From JBMNMS01 sp050953445 (lineage in GTDB: Bacteria > Bacillota > Clostridia > Peptostreptococcales > Anaerovoracaceae), in NCBI GenBank assembly GCA_050953445.1, contig JBMNMS010000002.1, positions 248,001-312,000 on the forward strand: a stretch of 64,000 bases of DNA, given 5' to 3'. Below are positions 18,274 through 26,310 of this stretch, piece by piece. Positions within the stretch are counted from its first letter, which is position 1. The number at the start of each line of letters is the position of its first letter. A program made the translations under genes and the position numbers. The notes under the pieces are model-generated. The model was not told the origin of the DNA. It worked only from the letters and a program-made list of their open reading frames with translations, and ran no database searches.

Positions 18274-19323
18274 ATGACTATAAACCAACAGGAGAAGGAT
18301 AAGGCATTGGAAGCCGCTATGCTTCAAATAGAAAAGCAATTTGGCAAGGGAGCAATTATGAAGTTAGGTAGCGAGGCGGCAAACATGATGGTAGATTCAA
18401 TTTCCACAGGTTCTGTCAGTCTTGATATAGCTACTGGGATTGGCGGTGTACCTAAAGGGCGCATTGTAGAAATTTATGGCCCCGAGTCATCAGGTAAGAC
18501 TACCATTGCACTACATATAATTGCACAATCACAGAGACAGGGGGGGAGGGCGGCCTTCATCGATGCGGAGCATGCTCTGGATCCCGAATACGCAAAAAAC
18601 CTTGGTGTGGATGTTGAGGAACTCTTAGTATCTCAGCCGGATACAGGGGAACAGGCTTTGGAGATATGTGAACTTCTTGTGCGCAGCGGCGCAGTGGATG
18701 TGGTGGTGATAGACTCGGTGGCAGCATTGGTGCCAAAAGCTGAAATTCAAGGGGAAATGGGGGATTCCCATGTTGGACTGCAAGCCCGTCTCATGTCCCA
18801 GGCTTTGCGCAAATTAGCCGGGGCAATAAACAAATCCAACACTACTGCTGTATTTATTAATCAGCTTAGAGAAAAAGTGGGGATAATGTTTGGAAGCCCC
18901 GAGGTAACCACAGGAGGCAGGGCTTTGAAATTCTATGCCAGCATGAGGTTAGATGTAAGAAGGGTGGAAAGTATAAAATCAGGCGATGATATAATAGGCA
19001 ATAAAACCCGGGTGAAAATCGTTAAGAATAAGGTGGCTCCACCATTTAAACAGGCGGAATTCGATATTATGTACGGCAGAGGTATTTCAAGGGAAGGGGA
19101 TGTTTTAGACTGTGCTGTAGAAAGTAAATTGGTGGATAAGGCTGGAGCCTGGTATAGCTTTAAGGGAGATAGAATCGGTCAGGGCAGGGAAAATGTAAAG
19201 AATTTTTTAATGGAGAATCCACATGTCCTGACTGAATTAGAAGATCTTATTAAATCCGAAATGCTGCCGAAGAAAAAAGTACGGGTAGATGAGGATGGTG
19301 TAATAATTGAGGAAGAAAACTGA
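18274..19323 (+). CDS. recA: Recombinase RecA
   Basis: RecA (349 residues) forms the strand-exchange filament on single-stranded DNA and triggers LexA self-cleavage. Walker A GPESSGKT is at residues 69-76; IEKQFGKGAIMKLG, the DNA-binding loop region GVMFGSPEVTTGG-like stretch (here GIMFGSPEVTTGG) and the acidic C-terminus are present. The frame is open further upstream, but the start at 18274 (MTINQQEKDK) has GAAGGG nine bases before it, and an earlier start would lie upstream of the promoter and operator. Confidence 0.98.
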   Translation: MTINQQEKDKALEAAMLQIEKQFGKGAIMKLGSEAANMMVDSISTGSVSLDIATGIGGVPKGRIVEIYGPESSGKTTIALHIIAQSQRQGGRAAFIDAEHALDPEYAKNLGVDVEELLVSQPDTGEQALEICELLVRSGAVDVVVIDSVAALVPKAEIQGEMGDSHVGLQARLMSQALRKLAGAINKSNTTAVFINQLREKVGIMFGSPEVTTGGRALKFYASMRLDVRRVESIKSGDDIIGNKTRVKIVKNKVAPPFKQAEFDIMYGRGISREGDVLDCAVESKLVDKAGAWYSFKGDRIGQGRENVKNFLMENPHVLTELEDLIKSEMLPKKKVRVDEDGVIIEEEN

Positions 19324-19343
19324 GGGAATACATGATTTTCTTA

Positions 19344-19376
19344 TTGACATTCCCATCCCAAACATGATAGTATACT
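19344..19376 (+). promoter_or_regulatory. Probable promoter of rplU
   Basis: TTGACA at 19344-19349 is consensus. The -10 region is less clear: GATAGT (19366-19371, 16-base spacer) or TATACT (19371-19376, too far). A promoter here is needed because recA and rplU are separated by 141 bases. Confidence 0.55.
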
Positions 19377-19441
19377 TATGTTTGTAAGCCGCACGGAGTA
19401 GGTTTAAAGTTCGCATATTGCGACACCTTAAAGGCGAGACT
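19377..19441 (+). ncRNA. Ribosomal protein L21 leader-like RNA
   Basis: The leader before rplU has conserved-looking blocks (AGCCGCAC, GGAGTAGGTTT, CACCTTAAAGGCGAGAC) and a small central hairpin (CGCA/TGCG around TAT). This agrees in place and general content with the L21 leader of Firmicutes, thought to be an autoregulatory site. I identify it from memory of the family; a covariance-model search would settle it. Confidence 0.55.
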
Positions 19442-19464
19442 GGTTAGAGGAGGTAATAAGTATA

Positions 19465-19956
19465 ATGTATGCAGTAATTGAAACCGGAGGCAAACAATAC
19501 CGAGTAAAAGAAGGTGATTTGATCACGGTTGAAAGGCTGAAGGCCCAACCCGGTGAGGTTGTCAAGATTGACAAGGTATTGGCACTTGCGGATAATAATG
19601 GTCTCAATGTAGGAACACCATATATTGATGGCAGTGTTACAGCTACCGTTGTAGAAAATGGTAAGGGAAAAAAAGTAGTCATTTTCAAGTATAAGGCAAA
19701 AAAGGATTACAGAAAAAAAACAGGGCATAGGCAGCCTTATACCTTGTTGAGAATCGAGTCTTTGACCGGAGAAGCTCCCCAAAAGTCGGAAGCTGATACG
19801 GTGGAAAAGGAAGCCCAGACTGAAGTGAAAAGACCTTCACTTAAATCGATGAAGAAGTCAGAACTTATCGCATATGCTCGCGAAAACAATATTGAAATTG
19901 ATGAAAAAGCGACCAATGCAGTTTTGATTGAAACCATTGAAGCGGGATTAAAATAG
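19465..19956 (+). CDS. rplU: 50S ribosomal protein L21 with extra C-terminal domain
   Basis: Residues 1-103 are a normal L21 (MYAVIETGGKQYRV, FKYKAKKDYRKKTGHRQPYT). L21 usually ends there. This protein continues for 60 residues: an acidic linker (about 104-122) and a compact helical segment (about 125-162, KSMKKSELIAYARENNIEI and NAVLIETI) that resembles SAP/HeH/Rho-N-type nucleic-acid-binding helices. There is no frameshift and the coding is continuous, so the extension is part of the protein. RBS is GAGGAGGTAATAAG. Confidence 0.95.
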   Translation: MYAVIETGGKQYRVKEGDLITVERLKAQPGEVVKIDKVLALADNNGLNVGTPYIDGSVTATVVENGKGKKVVIFKYKAKKDYRKKTGHRQPYTLLRIESLTGEAPQKSEADTVEKEAQTEVKRPSLKSMKKSELIAYARENNIEIDEKATNAVLIETIEAGLK

Positions 19957-19997
19957 TCATTTCTTAGTTGGATTATAGAAAAGGAGGTGTCTGATCT

Positions 19998-20258
19998 ATG
20001 GCGAGTAAAAAAGGTGTAGGAAGTTCCAAGAACGGTCGCGACAGTGAATCTAAACGCTTGGGAGTAAAGCGGTCAGACGGGCAGAGTGTCAGTGCCGGAA
20101 GTATCCTTGTTCGCCAAAGGGGAACCAAGATTCACCCTGGCAATAATGTAGGAATTGGCGGAGATGATACTTTATTTGCAAAGGTTGACGGTACCGTAAA
20201 GTTTGAAAGGTATGACAAAACTAGAAAACAGGTTAGCGTATATCCGCAGGAAGCGTAA
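19998..20258 (+). CDS. rpmA: 50S ribosomal protein L27, without the cleavable N-terminal extension
   Basis: L27 (86 residues) of the large subunit; its N-terminus reaches the peptidyl-transferase centre. It begins MASKKGVGSSKNGRDSESKRLG. In Firmicutes L27 is normally made with a short N-terminal extension that the Prp protease removes before the ASKKG-like sequence; here the ATG after AAAGGAGGTG codes directly for the mature end, and no extension can be found upstream in frame. The prp gene usually between rplU and rpmA is absent (41-base gap). Confidence 0.97.
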   Translation: MASKKGVGSSKNGRDSESKRLGVKRSDGQSVSAGSILVRQRGTKIHPGNNVGIGGDDTLFAKVDGTVKFERYDKTRKQVSVYPQEA

Positions 20259-20265
20259 AGCTAAG

Positions 20266-20293
20266 GCCCCTATGTGACAATAGGGGCTTTTTT
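20266..20293 (+). terminator. Terminator after rpmA
   Basis: Perfect 8-bp stem GCCCCTAT/ATAGGGGC with a six-base loop, followed by six T. Confidence 0.9.
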
Positions 20294-20310
20294 AAGCGAG
20301 GGGTAAGAAT

Positions 20311-21594
20311 ATGTTTATGGATAGGGCGAAGATTACAATCAGATCGGGTAAAGGCGGTGACGGTGCAGTTTCCTTCAGAAGGGAACCTTTCGTCCCTGAA
20401 GGAGGCCCCGATGGAGGCGATGGTGGAAAAGGGGGAGATATAATATTTCGTGCAGATAGCAATATGCGCACCCTCTTAGATTTTCGCTATAAAAAAAAAT
20501 ATGAAGCTGAAAATGGAGAGAATGGTAGGAAAAAGAAGCAATTTGGCAAAAAAGGAGCAGATCTTATCATAAATGTTCCTATGGGAACCGTGATCATTGA
20601 CGACGAAACCGGAATGGTAATGAAGGATTTAGTGGATGATGGTGAAAGCTTCATTGCCGCAAAAGGGGGTAAGGGAGGAAAAGGTAATGTGAATTTTAAA
20701 AGTTCGGTGAGACAGGCACCCAATTTTGCAGAAGCCGGGGGGGCAGCGAAGGAAAGGGTAGTACGCCTCGAGTTGAAGCTCATTGCGGATGTTGGCCTTA
20801 TAGGATTTCCTAATGTGGGCAAATCTACCTTGCTATCTGTTTCAACGGGTGCCGAACCAAAGATAGCAAACTATCATTTTACCACCCTAACACCTAATTT
20901 GGGCGTTGTGCAGCTTGGGAACATTAATTATGTAATGGCTGATATTCCGGGTCTGATCGAAGGGGCCAGCAAGGGGTCTGGTTTAGGGCTTGATTTTTTA
21001 AAACACATAGAAAGAACTAGACTGTTAGTTCACATTGTGGATGTTTCTGGCTCAGAAGGGAGAGATCCTATAGAAGATTTTGAAAAGATAAACGATGAAA
21101 TTAAGGCATATAGTGCCCGGTTAGCCGAGAAACCACAGATTGTAGCAGCAAACAAAATGGATATAGCAACCGGTGAGCAATATGAAAGATTTAGAAAATA
21201 CATGGATGAAAAGGGATATACGCTTTTCCCAATATCTGCACCTATTCATCAGGGTGTTCCTCAACTATTATCTGCCATCGGTGAAAAATTATCTAAAATG
21301 CCGATTCTAAAAGAACAATACGAAGAGTTTTACGATATTGAACGTGATGATGATGAGGATAATTATAGGAGGATAGATTGCAGCATAGAGGATGGGGTTT
21401 ACGTCTTAGAAGGGAAGCAGCTTACAAAGATTTTCGACTCGACAAACTTTAACGACATGGGTTCTCTGAGGTATCTATACAGACATGTTGAGAGGAATGG
21501 AGCGATAGAACGCCTAAAGGAAATGGGGATAAAAAGCGGCGATACCATTAGAATTAAGGATTATGAGTTTTATTACTATGACGATGATGAGTAG
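20311..21594 (+). CDS. obgE: GTPase Obg/CgtA
   Basis: Obg (427 residues), a ribosome-assembly and stress-related GTPase. The glycine-rich Obg fold occupies residues 1-158 (GGDGAVSFRREPFVPEGGPD). The G domain follows: G1 GFPNVGKST near 166, G3 DIPGLIEGAS near 212, G4 NKMD near 285. The C-terminal OCT domain found in Gram-positive Obg is present and ends with an acidic tail. The start at 20311 has GAGGGG eight bases upstream. It is close to rpmA as in most Firmicutes, but separated by a terminator whose read-through would supply it. Confidence 0.97.
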   Translation: MFMDRAKITIRSGKGGDGAVSFRREPFVPEGGPDGGDGGKGGDIIFRADSNMRTLLDFRYKKKYEAENGENGRKKKQFGKKGADLIINVPMGTVIIDDETGMVMKDLVDDGESFIAAKGGKGGKGNVNFKSSVRQAPNFAEAGGAAKERVVRLELKLIADVGLIGFPNVGKSTLLSVSTGAEPKIANYHFTTLTPNLGVVQLGNINYVMADIPGLIEGASKGSGLGLDFLKHIERTRLLVHIVDVSGSEGRDPIEDFEKINDEIKAYSARLAEKPQIVAANKMDIATGEQYERFRKYMDEKGYTLFPISAPIHQGVPQLLSAIGEKLSKMPILKEQYEEFYDIERDDDEDNYRRIDCSIEDGVYVLEGKQLTKIFDSTNFNDMGSLRYLYRHVERNGAIERLKEMGIKSGDTIRIKDYEFYYYDDDE

Positions 21595-21652
21595 AAAAAA
21601 TCCTTAATTAACAAGCTAAATAAAAATGCCACTTCAAACAGGAGGAGACTTG

Positions 21653-21681
21653 TTGAAATATTTGCTAAATTCGGTTATAAT
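21653..21681 (+). promoter_or_regulatory. Promoter of the HD-domain gene
   Basis: TTGAAA (21653-21658), 17-base spacer, TATAAT (21676-21681), 46 bases before the GTG start of the HD-domain gene. Confidence 0.75.
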
Positions 21682-21733
21682 ATTTTGCAAATGTTATTGC
21701 AACCCATGAGAAATTTTATAGGGGGATGTTGTC

Positions 21734-22282
21734 GTGAGTTGCCCAACGGTTTCCAACGAGATAATAGTACCGGACAAAAAATTGTGCTTGGAGATGCTTG
21801 ATGAATATGGTACACCGCCTAATGTGATAAGTCACTGTCAGGCAGTTACAAATACCGCCATGAAAATTGGAAGTGGGTTATGTACAAACGGTTACATGCT
21901 TAACCTGGGTTTGTTGCAGGCGGCGGCGTTGCTCCATGACATTGCAAGGGTAGAGGATGAGCATTGGGTTAGGGGGGCGGATATAGTGCGGGAAAAGGGG
22001 TTTCCTGAGGTGGCCGAATTGATACTACCGCATATGACATATGCACCTGCCAATGGGTTTCAAAGGATCAAGGAGTTGGATATATTGTGCCTATCAGATA
22101 GAATGGTTAAGGATGATAAATATGTAGGTCTCGAAACCAGGATGCAATTCGTGCTCGATTATTACAAGGATGATCCTGTGGCGTTTGAACGAATTAAGGC
22201 GAAAATTGGTATAAATAAGCTACTTCGTAAGCGTATAGAAAAGATAATTGGTAAACCAATGGATATTATCATATTAGAATGA
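21734..22282 (+). CDS. HD-domain protein, predicted phosphohydrolase
   Basis: A 182-residue HD-superfamily protein; such proteins are metal-dependent phosphohydrolases acting on nucleotides. Metal ligands are seen as SHCQAV (His near residue 34), LLHDIARVED (HD near 72-73) and the later LPHMTY. It replaces yqeK, which normally lies in the obg cluster, but it is not a YqeK: the sequence pattern differs and nadD is not next to it. Start is GTG at 21734 behind GGGGGATG. It has its own promoter and ends with a terminator-like hairpin overlapping the next gene's ribosome binding site. Substrate unknown. Confidence 0.8.
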   Translation: MSCPTVSNEIIVPDKKLCLEMLDEYGTPPNVISHCQAVTNTAMKIGSGLCTNGYMLNLGLLQAAALLHDIARVEDEHWVRGADIVREKGFPEVAELILPHMTYAPANGFQRIKELDILCLSDRMVKDDKYVGLETRMQFVLDYYKDDPVAFERIKAKIGINKLLRKRIEKIIGKPMDIIILE

Positions 22283-22292
22283 TGAGCCCTAT

Positions 22293-22334
22293 CCCGTCAT
22301 ACACTTTAACAGCGGTGTGACGGGAGGTTTTTTT
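22293..22334 (+). terminator. Terminator-like hairpin overlapping the spoIVFA ribosome binding site
   Basis: CCCGTCA (22293-22299) and CAC (22302-22304) pair with GTG (22315-22317) and TGACGGG (22318-22324), followed by AGG and seven T directly before ATG 22335. The last three G of the stem are the first half of the GGGAGG ribosome binding site of the next gene. Confidence 0.7.
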
Positions 22335-22940
22335 ATGAGATCAAATGTAGTTAGGCGGCGTAAAAGAAAGGGACATCCGATAAGAACCCTTACTTTTCAA
22401 CTGATTTGTTGTATATTGATTCTGTTGCTTATAATAGCTGCAAAAAAAATGGATTCTGCCCTGTTAAATAAGGGCATATCCTATATTGAGGGGCAGCTTA
22501 GAAGGGATTATGATATAGCCCAGCTGATTGAGGAAACAAAACAGGTTGCTTCTTTATTATCGCCAGGGAAGGTGGGCCCGGATATTATAATGCCTGTGGA
22601 TGGAGGCGGTGTAAGACAGACCATGTCTGACGGAAGCAGCTCAGGGGTAATAATATACCCTGCACACCGGGAGCTACAGGTTCATGCGGCGGCGGGGGGA
22701 ACAGTAAGCCTTGTGGAAAGGGAAGGTGATTCTAAAATCCGTGTGGAGATCGCACACGGTAATGACATTTTCAGTGAATATAGGGGATGCAGCCGTGTTT
22801 ACATAAAGCCTTTAAGTAAGGTTAAGCAAGGGCAAATAATTGCAATTGTGAATAAAGGTCAGGATAATGAACTATCTTTTTCCCTGCGCAAAGGTGAAAA
22901 CAGAATTGATCCCGCCGAATATCAAGGGATTGATCCATGA
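22335..22940 (+). CDS. spoIVFA: SpoIVFA-like protein with inactive M23 (LytM) domain
   Basis: About 201 residues: a basic N-terminus, one membrane helix (about 25-42), and an extracytoplasmic M23-like domain (about 105-195). The zinc ligands of active M23 peptidases are missing: the usual HxxxD and HxH sites read as PAHRELQVHAAA and ELSFSL. This is what is known for SpoIVFA, which holds the intramembrane protease SpoIVFB inactive until SpoIVB cleaves it. The stop overlaps the spoIVFB start by four bases. Start ATG 22335 follows GGGAGG. Confidence 0.85.
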   Translation: MRSNVVRRRKRKGHPIRTLTFQLICCILILLLIIAAKKMDSALLNKGISYIEGQLRRDYDIAQLIEETKQVASLLSPGKVGPDIIMPVDGGGVRQTMSDGSSSGVIIYPAHRELQVHAAAGGTVSLVEREGDSKIRVEIAHGNDIFSEYRGCSRVYIKPLSKVKQGQIIAIVNKGQDNELSFSLRKGENRIDPAEYQGIDP

Positions 22941-23590
22941 TCAGAATTTCAATCCGTGGCATAGTGATGGAGATACATTTTTCTTTTATCCTTTTAACAG
23001 CGGTGCTTGCGGCGGCGGGAAATGGGAACTTTGTACTAGCTATCTTATTTTTTTCCATTCTCCACGAATATGCTCATGGTAAGACGGCACAGATTTTAGG
23101 GTATTCTCCCGAAAAGATAACGGCTAATTTTTTCGGCGGGGTACTGCATCTTCAATCGATTGATATAAAACCCTTTCACGAAATGATTATCCATCTTTCC
23201 GGACCGGCGCTCAACCTGTTCATCGGTACAGCGCTTTTTATTGTTTCAGGGTATTGGAACAATCCGTGTATAGAGGCGGCTATATTTGCTAATCTTATTC
23301 TTGGGGTTTTCAATATGATTCCTTTTTATCCTCTTGATGGAGGGAAAATAGTAACGCTTTATTTGGCAAATTTTATAGGTTGGGGAAGGGCTTATTGGTT
23401 ATCTAAAAATATTTCAATAATATTCTATGTTTTTCTTTTCTTTTTGGGGATTTACTTGGTACAATATAACCCGATAAATCTTTTGATTTGTCTCATATCA
23501 ATTAACCTTATGGTTACCGTTGTGTCAGATTATGAGTTCATGCTATACAAATTATCATTAAAAGAGTTACGGAGAATCAATGAAAAATAG
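22937..23590 (+). CDS. spoIVFB: SpoIVFB-like intramembrane metalloprotease (M50)
   Basis: A 217-residue M50-family protease with several membrane helices. The zinc motif HExxH is seen in FSILHEYAHGKTAQ (about residue 45) and the third ligand motif in FYPLDGGKIV (about 133). SpoIVFB of Bacillus cleaves pro-sigma-K in the outer forespore membrane. Translationally coupled to spoIVFA by the ATGA overlap, and its end overlaps the next gene by 11 bases. The spoIVFA/B pair beside rplU-rpmA-obg matches Bacillus synteny, although the order is inverted here. Confidence 0.92.
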   Translation: MIRISIRGIVMEIHFSFILLTAVLAAAGNGNFVLAILFFSILHEYAHGKTAQILGYSPEKITANFFGGVLHLQSIDIKPFHEMIIHLSGPALNLFIGTALFIVSGYWNNPCIEAAIFANLILGVFNMIPFYPLDGGKIVTLYLANFIGWGRAYWLSKNISIIFYVFLFFLGIYLVQYNPINLLICLISINLMVTVVSDYEFMLYKLSLKELRRINEK

Positions 23591-25460
23591 AAAAAAAGAA
23601 ATCGGTAAAGGGATCGATATAGAAAAGTTGCTTCTAAAGGTAGAAAAACCGGCCAGGTATATCGGCGGGGAACTGAATGAGGTAAAAAAGAATCCGGCAG
23701 AGGTTAAGACAAATTTTGCATTTGCCTTTCCTGACACCTATGAGATAGGTATGTCCTATATGGGGTTGCAGATAATATACAATCTACTGAATAGAAATAA
23801 GGATGTGTATTGTCAACGGGTTTTTGCACCCGCCATCGATATGGAGGCTGAAATGCGCCGTACAGGCATTCCCCTTTTTATGTTAGAAACAGGTACACCT
23901 GTCAAATCGGCAGATATATTGGGCTTTACCATGCAGTACGAAATGAGCTTTACAAACATATTGAACATGCTTGATCTGGCGGAGATACCACTTCTAAGTG
24001 CCGAAAGAGGAGAAGAGGATCCCTTTGTAATAGCCGGCGGACCTTGTGCCTTTAACCCGGAACCAATGGCGGATTTTATTGATTTTTTTGTCATAGGAGA
24101 CGGGGAAGAAATCCTTGAGAGAATTTGTAAAGTTCACGGTAAATGGAAGGAGGAAAACTCCTCTAAAGAAGAGTTTTTGAAAAGGATATGCCTTTTGTCG
24201 GGGGTATATGTACCCTCTTTTTACAAGCCGGTTTATGACGAAAACGGTGCTTTCTCAAATATGGAAAAACTCTATGACAATGCACCGAAAAAAATAATGA
24301 AAAATATTGTTATAGATCTTTCCCGTGCTCCATTTCCAGAAAATCCGGTGGTTCCTTTGATTGAGGTGGTGCACGATCGTTCGGTCATTGAAATATTCAG
24401 GGGATGCACCAGGGGGTGTCGTTTCTGTCAAGCGGGTATGATCTACAGACCTGTCAGGGAGCGCCCAAAGGAGACAATAAAGAGTTTATTTCTGTCACAA
24501 TTAAAATCTGCCGGCTACGATGAGGTTTCACTACTTTCATTGTCCACAAGCGATTATTCCGAAATAGAGCCTCTTGTGGTGGAATTGATGGAGCTTTGTG
24601 AAAAGAAAAATGTCGCTTTGTCGCTTCCTTCGATGAGATTGGATTCGTTTTCCTTTCGGGTGTTAAAGGAAATAGGAGGGTATAAGAAGACCAATTTGAC
24701 ATTTGCACCGGAAGCCGGCAGTCAAAGGTTGCGCAATGTAATAAATAAATCAATTTCAGATGATGATATTTACAACTCGGTTAGACAAGCGATAGAGCTG
24801 GGATGGAATGGGATGAAGCTATATTTTATGATAGGCCTTCCAACTGAAACCCATGAGGATTTAGACGGCATTTCAAACATAGCCCGCAATATTATGGATA
24901 TATATTACGATTTCAACGGGGGGAAAAAGAACGCAAGATTTAATCTAAATATAAGTGTATCAAATTTTGTGCCTAAAGCCCATACTCCTTTCCAATGGTC
25001 TTCCCAGGATGATTTAGAGACCTTTGTAGAAAAGCAAGTTTATCTGCGGGAAAAGTTAAGGGGGATTAAGGGGGTAACCTTCAGTTACCATGGTGCTGAA
25101 AACAGCGTTTTGGAAGGAGCCTTGGCAAGGGGGGATAGGAAGGTTTCAAAAGCCATTAAAAGGGCATGGGAGTTAGGGTGTAAATTCGATAGCTGGCGAG
25201 AGCATTTTAATTACAATCTTTGGGTACAGGCCTTTGACGAGGTGGGGATTGATTTTAAATCCTTTACCCGATATAAAGGATTTCCCGGGGGAAACCTGCC
25301 ATGGAATCACATCGATACGGGGGTTTCCGATACATTTCTTTTATCAGAATGGAAAAGAGCTGAAAAGGGTTTGATAACGGCTGATTGTCGAAATGAATGT
25401 CTTTTTTGCGGAATTAATGAATATGTAGATTGCGAAATGGCAGGTAGTAAAGATGAGTAG
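23580..25460 (+). CDS. B12-binding-like radical SAM protein (TIGR03960 type)
   Basis: A 626-residue radical-SAM protein of the conserved clostridial TIGR03960 type. The radical-SAM cluster motif is FRGCTRGCRFCQ (near residue 277); the N-terminal region (FAFPDTYEIGMSYMGLQIIYNLL) is a B12-binding-like fold without the classical cobalamin-ligating DxHxxG. GGPCAFNPEPMADFIDFFVIGDGE is a strong family stretch. The end has a further cysteine cluster (CRNECLFCG). It overlaps the gene after it (TIGR03936) and both occur together in many Firmicutes and other bacteria. The reaction is not known to me. Confidence 0.88.
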   Translation: MKNRKKEIGKGIDIEKLLLKVEKPARYIGGELNEVKKNPAEVKTNFAFAFPDTYEIGMSYMGLQIIYNLLNRNKDVYCQRVFAPAIDMEAEMRRTGIPLFMLETGTPVKSADILGFTMQYEMSFTNILNMLDLAEIPLLSAERGEEDPFVIAGGPCAFNPEPMADFIDFFVIGDGEEILERICKVHGKWKEENSSKEEFLKRICLLSGVYVPSFYKPVYDENGAFSNMEKLYDNAPKKIMKNIVIDLSRAPFPENPVVPLIEVVHDRSVIEIFRGCTRGCRFCQAGMIYRPVRERPKETIKSLFLSQLKSAGYDEVSLLSLSTSDYSEIEPLVVELMELCEKKNVALSLPSMRLDSFSFRVLKEIGGYKKTNLTFAPEAGSQRLRNVINKSISDDDIYNSVRQAIELGWNGMKLYFMIGLPTETHEDLDGISNIARNIMDIYYDFNGGKKNARFNLNISVSNFVPKAHTPFQWSSQDDLETFVEKQVYLREKLRGIKGVTFSYHGAENSVLEGALARGDRKVSKAIKRAWELGCKFDSWREHFNYNLWVQAFDEVGIDFKSFTRYKGFPGGNLPWNHIDTGVSDTFLLSEWKRAEKGLITADCRNECLFCGINEYVDCEMAGSKDE

Positions 25461-26136
25461 GTATATGATAAAATTTGAAAAGAAAGGTAGTCTTCGATTC
25501 ATTTCGCACTTGGATTTAATGCGTTTATTCATGAGAACCATTCGCAGAGCCGGAATAGATTTGAAGTATTCATTGGGTTATAATCCCCATCCCAAATTAA
25601 GTATTGCCCAGCCCCTTTCCCTTGGGTTTTGCAGTATTGGAGAATATTTGGAGATTCATGTGGTGGATGAACTGACCACTGAGGAAATTCTAAATAGAAT
25701 AAACCCCCTCTTGCCGAAAGGTGTTTCTTTTTTAGAATGTCAAAAAATTGAGGACGAATCGCCTTCCCTTGCTTCCACCATAAGGTGGGGCAGTTATGAG
25801 GTGATATGGAAAAATACTGTATTTCCACCTGAATTCAAGAAGCTATTAGAGAAATATTTGAATCAAAAAACTATAACTATAACTAAATATCAAAGAAAAA
25901 GGAAAAAGAATATCGATGTAGATCTTAAACCTATGGTCAACAGGGTGGATATCAAGGAAATTAATGAAAATTCCTGCGTTCTTAACATGATACTTCGCAC
26001 CGGCAGCCAGGGAAACCTGAATCCTCAGCAACTTTTAGAATCAATTGCGGCTTATATGGAAGTTCCCTATTCCGGGGAAAATATTTGTATTTGCCGTACT
26101 GGACTTTTCGGGCAAAAAGAAAAGGAAGATATCTAA
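25453..26136 (+). CDS. TIGR03936/DUF2344 family protein
   Basis: A 227-residue protein of the TIGR03936 (radical SAM-associated, DUF2344) family. It begins YMIKFEKKGSLRFISHLDLMRLF and has the characteristic GYNPHPKLSIAQPLSLGFCSIGEYLE stretch (given here as the key segment GYNPHPK near residue 41 and GEYLE near 62). It overlaps the radical-SAM gene by eight bases, indicating coupled translation. In many genomes ribonuclease G (rng) follows; here a catabolic gene pair follows instead. Function unknown. Confidence 0.88.
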   Translation: MSRYMIKFEKKGSLRFISHLDLMRLFMRTIRRAGIDLKYSLGYNPHPKLSIAQPLSLGFCSIGEYLEIHVVDELTTEEILNRINPLLPKGVSFLECQKIEDESPSLASTIRWGSYEVIWKNTVFPPEFKKLLEKYLNQKTITITKYQRKRKKNIDVDLKPMVNRVDIKEINENSCVLNMILRTGSQGNLNPQQLLESIAAYMEVPYSGENICICRTGLFGQKEKEDI

Positions 26137-26310
26137 AAATTAACAATATAAATAATATTTTAACGAATTCTTCTTGAAAATGGCCTTTCTGCGGGGTATT
26201 ACCGGGCAAAATGAAAAAAGAGTATTGACTTTCTGGGGAATTTGGGGTTTAGTATATGTAGAGGCATATAACAAATCCTTAAAAGTGAATATCGAATGGA
26301 GGGTAAAAAA

